DNA of 60,639 nt from Streptomyces sp. A1277 (GTDB taxonomy: Bacteria; Actinomycetota; Actinomycetes; Streptomycetales; Streptomycetaceae), in the NCBI RefSeq assembly GCF_004795015.1, contig NZ_SSBI01000050.1:1-60639 (forward strand). The letters run 5' to 3'. Positions 15,780-26,212 of this stretch are shown in pieces. The notes below the pieces were generated by a model. It did no database searches, was not told the DNA's origin, and saw only the letters and a program-made list of their open reading frames with translations. Both the position numbers and the translations under genes were made by a program. Position 1 is the first letter of the stretch. Each line of letters starts with the position of its first letter.

Positions 15780-16415
15780 TCAGCTGGTCCAGAAGTCCCA
15801 CCAGCGCGTCAGGATCAGCATGCCGATGATGCCGATCCACAGCACCGGGGGCACCCAGTGGAACTCGCTGAGCCCGTTGCGCAGCCAGGCGGGCGCGGGG
15901 ATGATCCCGTGCCGGATGTTGTGCGTGGTGACGTAGCAGAACATGAAGATGGTGGCGACCCAGGCCAGGCAGCACCACAGGCACAGCGAGTTGATGTTGT
16001 ACAGCGACTGGTACTGGAGCCAGGTGCAGAAACCGACGCCGAACAGCGTGCCCGCGTTCATGCCGAGCCAGTACCAGTTGCGGAAGCGGGCGCCCGCGAG
16101 CAGGGCCAGGCCGATCCCGATGATCACCGGGTAAGTGACCATCCCGAGCCAGGGGTTGGGGAAGCCGAAGGCGGATGCCTGTTCGCTCTTCATGATGTTG
16201 CCGCAGGCCACGACCGGGTTGAGACTGCAGCCCGGGATGAAGGAGGGGTCCTCCATCATCTTGAGCTTGTCGAGCGTGATGACCCATGCGGCGAGCGTTC
16301 CGGCAGCGCCCGTGATCACCAGCAGGATGGCCAGCGCGCGGCTGCCCCCGATGGTGCGCGTCCCGCCGCTCTCGTCCTGGTCGGAGGAGGGATGGTCAAC
16401 CGCTGCAGTCGTCAT
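15780..16415 (-). CDS. Vitamin K epoxide reductase (VKOR) family membrane protein
   Basis: The 211-residue protein has five predicted membrane segments. It carries the four VKOR cysteines: a loop pair in GCSLNPVVACGN near residues 63 and 71, and the active CLWCC motif near residue 153. Bacterial VKOR reoxidises DsbA-like proteins with quinone, making disulfides outside the membrane. The first 25 residues are a polar cytoplasmic leader. It is followed on the same strand by rarA after 63 bases, but no functional link is evident. A DsbA/FrnE-like gene lies further along at 52.2 kb. Confidence 0.9.
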   Translation of the reverse strand: MTTAAVDHPSSDQDESGGTRTIGGSRALAILLVITGAAGTLAAWVITLDKLKMMEDPSFIPGCSLNPVVACGNIMKSEQASAFGFPNPWLGMVTYPVIIGIGLALLAGARFRNWYWLGMNAGTLFGVGFCTWLQYQSLYNINSLCLWCCLAWVATIFMFCYVTTHNIRHGIIPAPAWLRNGLSEFHWVPPVLWIGIIGMLILTRWWDFWTS

Positions 16416-16660
16416 ATCGCCGTTTCCGTCACTGAGTAGCCTGCTGGGGCACGGTCATTGTGCCGTACGGCTCGGCCGCTCTTCCGTTCGATGCACATAA
16501 AAGTGTGCGCACCGACAGGCCCCGGTGAGGGAGCGGAATGCGGCTCCGCAGCTACGACGAGGGGCGTTGCGCCTTCTCGGGCGCCCCCGGGGCGCGACCG
16601 GCCTTCCGGGGCGGAATCACCGTTCGGAATGAATCCGCGCCCATCGTGTTGACGCGAGGC
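16416..16660. other. Intergenic stretch between the VKOR gene and the hisS terminator
   Basis: This 245-base gap holds no convincing gene. Open frames crossing it have non-coding base composition. It should carry the promoter of the VKOR gene near its left end, but no clear -35/-10 pair stands out. Confidence 0.5.
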
Positions 16661-16699
16661 CCCGGAGGCGGGCGGACACGCGGCCCGCCCCCCTCCGGG
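16661..16699 (-). terminator. hisS terminator hairpin
   Basis: CCCGGAGG with CGGGC pairs with GCCCG and CCTCCGGG around a short loop, directly after the hisS stop at 16706. There is no T tract. Confidence 0.6.
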
Positions 16700-16705
16700 C
16701 AGACG

Positions 16706-17968
16706 TCACACGAGCCGCGCGCGGACCGCCTCGACCACGTCGGAGACGGGCACGGGCGTCTGCTCGCCGGACTCCATGTCCTTGAGCTGGACGTGCCCCT
16801 CGGCCAGGTCGCGCTCGCCGGCCACGATCGTGAACCGGGCGCCCGAGCGGTTGGCGCTCTTCATCGCGCCCTTCAGCCCCCGGCCGCCGAACGCGAAGTC
16901 CGCCGCCACCCCTTCGCGGCGCAGCCGCGTGACGACGCCGAACAGGACCCGCCGCGCCTCCTCGCCCAGCGGGACGGCGAAGACGCTGGTGGTGGAGGGC
17001 AGTTCGAGCTCGATGCCCTCGGCCTCCAGGGCGAGGACGGTGCGGTCCACGCCGAGCGCCCAGCCGACCGACGGGAGCGCCGGGCCGCCGATCATCTCGG
17101 AGAGGCCGTCGTAGCGGCCGCCGCCGCCCACCGCGGACTGCGAGCCGAGGCCGTCGTGGACGAACTCGAAGGTGGTGCGCGTGTAGTAGTCCAGGCCGCG
17201 GACGAGCTTCTCGTCGTCCTCGAAGACCACACCCGCCTCGTTGAGCAGGTCGCGGACCTCCTCGTGGTACGCCTTGCAGGCGTCGCACAGGTAGTCGCGC
17301 AGCACGGGGGCGCCGGCCAGCTGCGCCCGGACCTCGGGGCGCTTGTCGTCGAGGACGCGCAGCGGGTTGATCTCGATGCGCCGGCGGGTCTCCTCGTCCA
17401 GGTCGAGTTCGCGCAGGAAGCCCTGGAGCGCGTCGCGGTAGACGGGACGGCACTCCTTGTCACCCAGCGAGTTCAGCAGGATGCGGAACTCACGCAGGCC
17501 CAGCGCGCGGTACGCCTGGTCGGCCAGGATGATCAGCTCGGCGTCGAGCACCGGGTCCTCGGCGCCGATGGCCTCGGCCCCGACCTGCGAGAAGTGCCGG
17601 TAGCGGCCCTTCTGCGGGCGCTCGTAGCGGTAGTACGAGCCGGAGTACCAGAGCTTGACCGGCAGGTTGCCGAGCTTGTGGAGGTTGGCCTCCAGGGCGG
17701 CGCGCAGCACGGATGCGGTGCCCTCGGGGCGCAGGGCCAGCTCGGAGCCGCCCTTGGTGGTGAGGGTGTACATCTCCTTGGTGACGATGTCGGTGGACTC
17801 GCCGACGCCGCGGGAGAAGAGGGCCACGTCCTCGAAGCCGGGGGTCTCGATGTAGCCGTAGCCGGAGTTCCGCAGCGGGGCGGCGATCGCCTCGCGCACC
17901 GCCAGGTACTTCGCGGAGTCCGGCGGGGTCAGGTCGTACGTGCCCTTGGGGGCCTTGAAGGTGCTCAC
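16706..17968 (-). CDS. hisS: Histidyl-tRNA synthetase
   Basis: The 420-residue class II synthetase charges tRNA-His. Visible motifs are KGTYDLTPPDSAKY at the N terminus, motif 2 around RYERPQKGRYRHFSQVG, the histidine-binding LVRGLDYYTRTTFEF, and motif 3 SVGWALGVDRTVLAL. The C-terminal anticodon-binding domain is complete (VFAVPLGEEARRVLFG). The start is just 13 bases past the stop of the MBL-fold hydrolase on the same strand, so they are probably cotranscribed. Length is normal. Confidence 0.97.
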   Translation of the reverse strand: MSTFKAPKGTYDLTPPDSAKYLAVREAIAAPLRNSGYGYIETPGFEDVALFSRGVGESTDIVTKEMYTLTTKGGSELALRPEGTASVLRAALEANLHKLGNLPVKLWYSGSYYRYERPQKGRYRHFSQVGAEAIGAEDPVLDAELIILADQAYRALGLREFRILLNSLGDKECRPVYRDALQGFLRELDLDEETRRRIEINPLRVLDDKRPEVRAQLAGAPVLRDYLCDACKAYHEEVRDLLNEAGVVFEDDEKLVRGLDYYTRTTFEFVHDGLGSQSAVGGGGRYDGLSEMIGGPALPSVGWALGVDRTVLALEAEGIELELPSTTSVFAVPLGEEARRVLFGVVTRLRREGVAADFAFGGRGLKGAMKSANRSGARFTIVAGERDLAEGHVQLKDMESGEQTPVPVSDVVEAVRARLV

Positions 17969-17981
17969 GATTTCGCTCTCG

Positions 17982-18677
17982 TCACATTCCTCGTCGGGGC
18001 GCGTCCGTACCGGCCATACCGCTCAGGTACGGGTTGGTGGCGCGCTCGCGGCCGATGGTCGTCTGGGGGCCGTGCCCGGACAGCACCACGGTCGAGTCGT
18101 CGAGCGGCAGGCACACACGGGCCAGCGACTCGAGGAGCTCGGCGTGGTCGCCGCCGGGCAGGTCGGTGCGTCCGACGGAGCCGGCGAAGAGCAGGTCGCC
18201 CGAGAAGAGGACCTGGGGGACCTCCCGGGTCTCGGGCATCCTGAACGTCACCGACCCCTTGGTATGGCCGGGCGCATGCGAGACGCCGAATTCCATGCCC
18301 GCGAGCAGCAGCCGGGCGCCGTCGCTCAGCTCCTTGACGTCGTCCGGTTCCCCCACCGTCAGCTCGCCCATGAGCGGCATCCCGATGGAGCGGCCGAGGG
18401 CCTTCTCCGGGTCGCTCATCATGTAGCGGTCCTCGGGGTGGATCCAGGCGGGGACGTCGTGCGCGCCGCACACCGGGACGACCGAAGCGACGTGGTCGAT
18501 GTGGCCGTGGGTGAGGACGACGGCGACGGGCTTGAGCCGATGCTTCTTCAGCGCTTCCTCGACGCCGGGGGCCGCCTGGTGGCCCGGGTCGATGATCACG
18601 CACTCCTCACCTGCGGCGGGGGCGACCAGGTAGCAGTTGGTCCCCCAGGCCCCGGCGGGGAACCCGGCAATCAGCAC
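17982..18677 (-). CDS. MBL-fold metallo-hydrolase (glyoxalase II-like)
   Basis: The 231-residue protein has the metal-binding set of the metallo-beta-lactamase fold: THGHIDH near residue 56, HAPGHTKGS, SGDLLFAGSVGRTD, and a final SGHGPQTT. The arrangement is that of glyoxalase II and related thioester hydrolases. The substrate cannot be read from the sequence. It starts MLIAGFPAGAWGTNCY and is followed closely by hisS; it faces the cyclophilin gene. The hydrolase-hisS pair is conserved in actinobacteria as I recall it. Confidence 0.9.
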   Translation of the reverse strand: MLIAGFPAGAWGTNCYLVAPAAGEECVIIDPGHQAAPGVEEALKKHRLKPVAVVLTHGHIDHVASVVPVCGAHDVPAWIHPEDRYMMSDPEKALGRSIGMPLMGELTVGEPDDVKELSDGARLLLAGMEFGVSHAPGHTKGSVTFRMPETREVPQVLFSGDLLFAGSVGRTDLPGGDHAELLESLARVCLPLDDSTVVLSGHGPQTTIGRERATNPYLSGMAGTDAPRRGM

Positions 18678-18825
18678 GATCGTCCTTAATGGTCGTCCTA
18701 CGGGGGAAGGCGGCTGCGAGGTCGCAGCAGTTCAGAGCCTACCGGCGCTCCTCATTCCACAGCTAACCCATATACCGTACGGGGCAGCCCAGGCCCGATC
18801 ACACGACGTACAAGGAGATCACCCG

Positions 18826-19620
18826 GTGGTCAGCAACGATCAGCGGCGGCGGCAGCTCGCCAGGGAGAAGTACGAGCGGCAGCAGCAGCGGCGGGAGGAA
18901 GCCCGGCGCCGGACGCGGCGGCTGACGCTCGTCATCACCTCCGCGGTGGCCGTGGTGGCCATCATCGGCGGCGCCATGTACTTGGCCACCAGCGGGGACG
19001 ACGACAAGGACAAGACGGACGCGGCCGCGAGCCAGAGCCCGTCCGCCGAGGCTTCGCCCACGCCGACGAAGAGCGAGCCGCCCGAGCCGGCGATGAAGAT
19101 CGACAAGAAGGCCACGTACACGATGTCGCTCAAGACGAGCCAGGGCGACATCGCGTTCACGATGGACGCGTCGAAGACCCCGCACACGACGAACTCCTTC
19201 AAGTCGCTGGCCGACAAGAAGTTCTTCGACGGGACGAAGTGCCACCGGCTGACCACGGACGGCATCTACGTCCTGCAGTGCGGCGACCCGAAGGGCGACG
19301 GCACCGGCGGCCCCGAGTACACGATCCCCGACGAGAACCTGACCGCGCTCGGCAAGGCGGGCACGGACGGCACGGTGACGTACCCGGCGGGCACGGTGGC
19401 GATGGCCAACACCGGCCAGCCGCACACCGGCGGCAGCCAGTTCTTCCTCGTCTACAAGGACAGCAAGCTGCCGCCCAGCTACACGCCGTTCGGCACGATG
19501 GACGAGAAGTCGCTGAAGGCCGTCGAGGCCATCGGCAAGGCCGGGGTGGACGGCGGCGGAGCCGACGGTGCGCCGAAGAAGGCCGTGAACATCTCGAAGC
19601 TGACCGTCGACAAGGTGTGA
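18826..19620 (+). CDS. Membrane-anchored peptidyl-prolyl cis-trans isomerase (cyclophilin type)
   Basis: The 264-residue protein starts at GTG 18826 with AAGGAG 8 bases upstream. It begins with a basic Arg/Gln-rich cytoplasmic segment (residues 1-35), then one membrane helix (near 36-58), an acidic and Ser/Pro/Thr-rich linker, and a cyclophilin domain from about residue 100. Conserved pieces are ANTGQPHTGGSQFFL and the later PFGTMDEKS. In this secreted subtype the active-site FHR is replaced by CHRL. The enzyme likely helps fold exported proteins. It stands alone, divergent from the MBL gene, with a terminator after it. Confidence 0.9.
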   Translation: MVSNDQRRRQLAREKYERQQQRREEARRRTRRLTLVITSAVAVVAIIGGAMYLATSGDDDKDKTDAAASQSPSAEASPTPTKSEPPEPAMKIDKKATYTMSLKTSQGDIAFTMDASKTPHTTNSFKSLADKKFFDGTKCHRLTTDGIYVLQCGDPKGDGTGGPEYTIPDENLTALGKAGTDGTVTYPAGTVAMANTGQPHTGGSQFFLVYKDSKLPPSYTPFGTMDEKSLKAVEAIGKAGVDGGGADGAPKKAVNISKLTVDKV

Positions 19621-19660
19621 CCCCGGCGGGCCGGGCGTGATTCCCGGGGGCGGGCACGTG

Positions 19661-19686
19661 GCGCGGCCGAATAAATCCGGCCGCGC
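19661..19686 (+). terminator. Terminator after the cyclophilin gene
   Basis: GCGCGGCCG pairs perfectly with CGGCCGCGC around the A/T-rich loop AATAAATC, about 40 bases past the stop codon. Confidence 0.7.
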
Positions 19687-19767
19687 TGAGTGCGGACAGC
19701 CGGGCGGCCCGTCGCCTAGATTGGCGTCGTGCAGGGCGGGCGCTGCCCGCCCCAGGAAACTGTGGAC

Positions 19768-19799
19768 GATGCCAGGGGGGTGATCCCCTCGCGGGCATC
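19768..19799 (+). promoter_or_regulatory. Structured 5' leader hairpin before the DUF349 gene
   Basis: GATGCC pairs with GGCATC, and inside it AGGGG pairs with CCCCT, leaving a small bulge. The stem ends 3 bases before the GGAGGAGG ribosome site of the gene starting at 19816. It could affect translation or be an attenuator. It matches no riboswitch class that I can name. Confidence 0.5.
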
Positions 19800-19815
19800 A
19801 GGTGGAGGAGGCGCT

Positions 19816-21045
19816 GTGAGCAGCGACCCGTGGGGCCGAGTCGATGAGACGGGCACCGTGTACGTGCGTACAGCCGACGGCGAGCAGGTCGTCGGATCGT
19901 GGCAGGCCGGTTCACCGGAGGAGGCCCTGGCCTACTTCGAGCGCAAGTACGAGGGCATTGTGGTCGAGATCGGCCTCCTCGAACGGCGGGTGAAGACCAC
20001 CGATCTGTCCGCGAAGGACGCGACGACCGCCATCGAGCATCTGCGTGGCCAGGTCGACGAGCACCACGCCGTCGGCGACCTGGACGCGCTGCGCAAGCGG
20101 CTGGACGCGCTGGTCGCGACGGTCGATTCGCGACGTGAGGAGCGCAAGGCGCAGAAGGCGAAGCAGGCCGACGAGGCGAAGCACGCCAAGGAGGCCCTGG
20201 TCGCCGAGGCCGAGGAGCTGGCGCAGAGCGAGCAGTGGCGCTCCGCGGGCGAGCGGCTCCGGGCCCTCGTGGACACGTGGAAGGGCCTGCCGCGGCTCGA
20301 CCGCAAGTCCGACGACGAGCTGTGGCACCGCTTCTCGCACGCCCGCTCGGCGTTCTCCAAGCGCCGCAAGGCCCACTTCGCCTCGCTGGACGCCCAGCGC
20401 GAGGAGGCCCGCAAGGCCAAGGAGAAGCTGGTCGCCGAGGCCGAGGCGCTGTCCGGGTCCACGGACTGGGGCACCACGGCCGCCCGCTACCGCGATCTGA
20501 TGACGCAGTGGAAGGCGGCGGGCCGCGCCCAGCGCGAGGCCGAGGACGAACTGTGGAACCGTTTCCGCGGCGCCCAGGACGTCTTCTTCGCCGCCCGCGG
20601 CGAGGTCTTCGCGGAGCGTGACGCGGAGCAGGGCGAGAACCTCAAGCTGAAGGAGGAGCTCGCCGACGAGGCCGAGAAGCTGGTGCCGGTGAAGGACCTG
20701 AAGGCGGCCAGGGCCGCGTTCCGGGGCCTCAACGAGCGCTGGGAGGCCATCGGCCACGTACCGCGTGACGCCCGCCCGAAGGTCGAGGGGCGGATGCAGG
20801 CGGTGGAGCGGGCGCTCCAGGAGGCCGAGGAGGCCGACTGGCGCCGGACGAACCCGGAGGCGCGTGCCCGCGCCGCGGGTCTGACCGGGCAGCTCCAGGC
20901 GGCCGTGGACAAGCTGCGCGGGCAGATCGACACGGCCCGTGCCTCGGGCAACAACGCCCGCGCGGACAAGCTGGCCCGCGAGCTGGAGGGGCGGCAGGCG
21001 CTGCTGGACCAGGCGCTCAAGGGCCTGGAGGAGTTCGGCGGCTGA
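19816..21045 (+). CDS. DUF349 coiled-coil protein
   Basis: The 409-residue protein starts at GTG 19816 behind a strong GGAGGAGG. After about 90 residues it holds three DUF349 repeats, each with a W-K/R-x-A/G or W-x-R-F core: WRSAGERLRALVDTWKGL, DELWHRFSHARSAF, WGTTAARYRDLMTQWKAAG and DELWNRFRGAQDVFFAAR. The sequence is highly charged (Glu, Ala, Lys, Arg) and helical. Family function is not established. The gene stands alone between two terminators. Confidence 0.85.
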   Translation: MSSDPWGRVDETGTVYVRTADGEQVVGSWQAGSPEEALAYFERKYEGIVVEIGLLERRVKTTDLSAKDATTAIEHLRGQVDEHHAVGDLDALRKRLDALVATVDSRREERKAQKAKQADEAKHAKEALVAEAEELAQSEQWRSAGERLRALVDTWKGLPRLDRKSDDELWHRFSHARSAFSKRRKAHFASLDAQREEARKAKEKLVAEAEALSGSTDWGTTAARYRDLMTQWKAAGRAQREAEDELWNRFRGAQDVFFAARGEVFAERDAEQGENLKLKEELADEAEKLVPVKDLKAARAAFRGLNERWEAIGHVPRDARPKVEGRMQAVERALQEAEEADWRRTNPEARARAAGLTGQLQAAVDKLRGQIDTARASGNNARADKLARELEGRQALLDQALKGLEEFGG

Positions 21046-21057
21046 CGCGGTCCACTC

Positions 21058-21108
21058 GTACGCCGCAGGGGCCTTTCCGTGTTCGCGCGGGAAGGCCCCT
21101 TCTGCGTA
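21058..21108 (+). terminator. Long-stem terminator after the DUF349 gene
   Basis: GCAGGGGCCTTTCC pairs with GGAAGGCCCCTTCTGC, extended by flanking ACGC/GCGT, around a short loop, 20 to 60 bases past the stop. It is one of the strongest hairpins in the window. Confidence 0.8.
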
Positions 21109-21218
21109 CCGGGGGCGGTGCGGGCCACGCCAACGACATCCCGGTGGACGGGAGATGTCCGACGACGACGTCCGCGTCGCTCTCGCGCGCCTTGTCGCCG
21201 ACCCGGACTCCGGGACTC

Positions 21219-23777
<2,559 letters not shown>

Positions 23778-23872
23778 GAGCGCTCCTCGTGCGGATCCGG
23801 ACACACCCGGAAGGGCCATCGTAACGACCCGACGGCAGGTCCTCCCCCGGGGACCGTGAGAGCCCTCACAAC

Positions 23873-23909
23873 GCCGGCGGGCACCGGGTTGTTCCCGGTG
23901 CCCGCCGGC
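23873..23909. terminator. Perfect 16-bp stem terminator
   Basis: GCCGGCGGGCACCGGG and its exact complement flank a TTGTT loop. It lies 23 bases past the stop of the small secreted protein gene and upstream of relA, so it separates these two transcripts. Confidence 0.85.
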
Positions 23910-23931
23910 CGGCCCCGGTGCGGCTCGTCTC

Positions 23932-24339
23932 TCAGTTCCAGCGGAGCAGCGCGCCGCCCTTGATCCGCATCTCCTTCTTGGCGGCCACGTTCCCCCACGG
24001 TGCCTCGACCGATCCGGTCTTTCCGCAGCCGGCGTCGTACCAGGTCTTCTTCCCCACGGCGTTGAAGCCCTTGACCTTCACGCAGACGCTGCCGCCCTTG
24101 AAGACCTTCCAGCCGTAGGCCATCTTCATGCCCGTGGCGCCGAAGTGGGAGCAGCCGTCGTCGACGGTCGTCCACTTCCCCTGAAGTCCCCCGGCGTTCT
24201 TCCAGCCCGAGCAGATGCCCTTGGCCCCGGCACCGGCCGGAGCCGCGGCGGCCGCCCCGGCAGGCGCCGCGCCCATGGCGAGGGCGGCGAAGGAGAGTGC
24301 GGTGACCGCTCCCAGGGCGCACGTGCGTGAGATTCTCAT
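23932..24339 (-). CDS. Small secreted protein of unknown function
   Basis: From the ATG at 24339, which has GAAGGA 6 bases upstream, the product is 135 residues. It starts with a classical signal peptide (MRISRTCALGAVTALSF, then an Ala-rich cleavage region ending near AGA). The mature part is small, basic and rich in Gly, Lys and Trp, with four cysteines that could form two disulfides (GICSGW, DGCSHF, VCVKV, AGCGK). I do not recognise the family. It stands between two strong terminators and so is its own transcription unit. Confidence 0.75.
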   Translation of the reverse strand: MRISRTCALGAVTALSFAALAMGAAPAGAAAAAPAGAGAKGICSGWKNAGGLQGKWTTVDDGCSHFGATGMKMAYGWKVFKGGSVCVKVKGFNAVGKKTWYDAGCGKTGSVEAPWGNVAAKKEMRIKGGALLRWN

Positions 24340-24471
24340 CGAGATCCTTCGGTCGGGATGCCTGGTCAGCGGCACCACCAAGATCCAATCAGGCTGCGGT
24401 TCCACCGTCGCGCCGCCGGGGTGCGTGGGGCGGAAATCGACCGAAAAGCGATTCCGCACCCAAAGGCACGC

Positions 24472-24507
24472 GAAGAGGGCACCCGGATGGCTCCGGGTGC
24501 CCTCTTC
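24472..24507 (-). terminator. apt terminator, perfect 15-bp stem
   Basis: GAAGAGGGCACCCGG pairs exactly with CCGGGTGCCCTCTTC around a 6-base loop, 41 bases past the apt stop. Confidence 0.85.
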
Positions 24508-24547
24508 GGTGCACGTGTCGCTGTGCCGGCTATGGCACGGCAGGCGT

Positions 24548-25099
24548 TCAGACGGTGATCAGGGCCTCCAGCGGAGCGCCCCGCAGGCTCTCCTTCAGAC
24601 GGTCCCGGCCGTCCAGGAAACCCAGTTCCATGAGGACGGCGACCCCGGCGACCTGGGCGCCGGCCCTGCGGATGAGCTCCAGGGAGGCGCCGGCGGTGCC
24701 GCCGGTGGCCAGGACGTCGTCGATGACCATGATCCGGTCGTCGGCGGACAGGTCCTCCGCGTGGATCTCGACCTCCGCGGTGCCGTACTCCAGCTCGTAC
24801 GCCTGGCTGAGCGTGGCCCCCGGCAGCTTCCCGGCCTTGCGGACGGGTACGAAGCCGAGGCCGGCCCGGACCGCGACGGGCGCGGCCAGGATGAAGCCGC
24901 GGGCCTCCAGGCCGACGATCTTGGTGGCGCCGTGCCGCAGGCACAGCTCCGCGAGGGCGTCGGTGAGGGCCGTGAACGCGACCGGGTCCGCGAGCAGCGG
25001 GGTGATGTCCTTGAACATCACGCCCGGCTTCGGGTAGTCGGCCACGTCACGGATGCGGCTGAGCAGGAGTTCCCTCGTGCTCTCGGTGGTGCTGGTCAT
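24548..25099 (-). CDS. apt: Adenine phosphoribosyltransferase
   Basis: The 183-residue enzyme makes AMP from adenine and PRPP. The PRPP-binding motif IMVIDDVLATGGTAGAS is near residues 120-136, and GLEARGFILAAPVA is upstream of it. The ATG at 25099 shares one base with the secF stop (TGATG), so apt is coupled to secF. A secD-secF-apt-relA order is conserved in actinobacteria. Here a secreted-protein gene and two terminators separate apt from relA. Confidence 0.96.
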   Translation of the reverse strand: MTSTTESTRELLLSRIRDVADYPKPGVMFKDITPLLADPVAFTALTDALAELCLRHGATKIVGLEARGFILAAPVAVRAGLGFVPVRKAGKLPGATLSQAYELEYGTAEVEIHAEDLSADDRIMVIDDVLATGGTAGASLELIRRAGAQVAGVAVLMELGFLDGRDRLKESLRGAPLEALITV

Positions 25100-26211
25100 C
25101 AGCGCCTTCCCTGGGTCCGGCCGTGGCCCCTGGGGGGCTGCTGTCGCTGACCGACGACCGCGCCGGCGGGTGCGGCGTCCTCGGGGTCCTGGCCCTGGTC
25201 GCCCTGCTCGGCCTGCTCGGCCTCGGTGGCCTCGCCCTTGGCGGCGGCCGCCGCGCGCTTGGCGAGGACCCGCTTCTTCAGGGCCTTCATCTGCGGGTCG
25301 TGTTCCTTGAGGTCGGCGACCAGCGGGGTGGCGATGAAGATCGAGGAGTAGGCACCGGCCGCGAGGCCGACGAACAGGGCGAGCGAGATGTCGTTCAGCA
25401 TGCCGGCGCCGAGGACGCCGCCGCCGATGAACAGCAGGCCGGCGACCGGGAGCAGGGCGACGACGGTGGTGTTGATCGAGCGGACCAGCGTGCTGTTGAT
25501 GGAGCGGTTGGCCACGTCGCTGTAGGTCCACCGGGTCTGCTTGGTGATCCCCTTCGTGCCCTCCTTGAGGCTGTCGAAGACGACGACCGTGTCGTAGAGG
25601 GAGTAACCGAGGATGGTCAGCAGACCGATCACGGTGCCCGGGGTGACCTCGAAGCCGACCAGGGCGTAGACGCCGACCGTGATGGTGATGTCGTGGATCA
25701 GCGCGATGAGGGCCGCGATGGCCATCCGCCACTCGAAGGCGATGGCCAGGTAGATGACCACCAGGACCATGAAGACGCCGAGGCCGGTCCACGCCTTGTT
25801 GGCGATCTGCTCACCCCAGCTGGGGCCGACCAGGTCGGCGGCGATCTTCTCCGAGGGGACGGACAGGTCCTCGGAGAGCTTGGCCTTGATCTCGTCCGAC
25901 TTCGCGGTGTCGACCTCGGTGATCTGGATGCGCATGCCACCGTTGCCGAGCCTCTGGACGATCGCCTGGTGCCCGGATGCCTCCGTCGCCAGGTCCTCGG
26001 CCTCGGCCACGGACACGCTCGTCTTCGGGGTGGTGAAGACGGCACCGCCCTTGAACTCGATGCCCATGTTCAGGCCGCTGACCGCGAGGCTGACGATGGC
26101 CGTGATGGTGATCAGGACGGAGACGCCGTACCAGATCTTGCGCTTGCCGATGAAGTCGTAGCCGACCTCTCCGCGGTAGAGACGGGCGCCGAGATTGCCG
26201 AGTCGCGACAT
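25099..26211 (-). CDS. secF: Protein translocase subunit SecF
   Basis: The 370-residue protein, from the ATG at 26211, is the SecF half of the SecDF export motor, which uses the proton gradient to help pull proteins across the membrane. It has an N-terminal helix (WYGVSVLITITAIVSLAV), the periplasmic GIEFKGGAVF motif, and five further helices including GFEVTPGTVIGLLTILGYSLYDTV in conserved blocks. The C-terminal 60 residues are a charged and then Gln/Arg/Pro-rich cytoplasmic tail. It begins one base after the secD stop. Confidence 0.96.
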   Translation of the reverse strand: MSRLGNLGARLYRGEVGYDFIGKRKIWYGVSVLITITAIVSLAVSGLNMGIEFKGGAVFTTPKTSVSVAEAEDLATEASGHQAIVQRLGNGGMRIQITEVDTAKSDEIKAKLSEDLSVPSEKIAADLVGPSWGEQIANKAWTGLGVFMVLVVIYLAIAFEWRMAIAALIALIHDITITVGVYALVGFEVTPGTVIGLLTILGYSLYDTVVVFDSLKEGTKGITKQTRWTYSDVANRSINSTLVRSINTTVVALLPVAGLLFIGGGVLGAGMLNDISLALFVGLAAGAYSSIFIATPLVADLKEHDPQMKALKKRVLAKRAAAAAKGEATEAEQAEQGDQGQDPEDAAPAGAVVGQRQQPPRGHGRTQGRR

Positions 26212-26212
26212 C

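Noticed and set aside
16538..18244. 568-codon plus-strand frame over hisS
   Set aside because: It is antisense to hisS and the MBL hydrolase, with repetitive Val/Gly/Leu/Ala composition.
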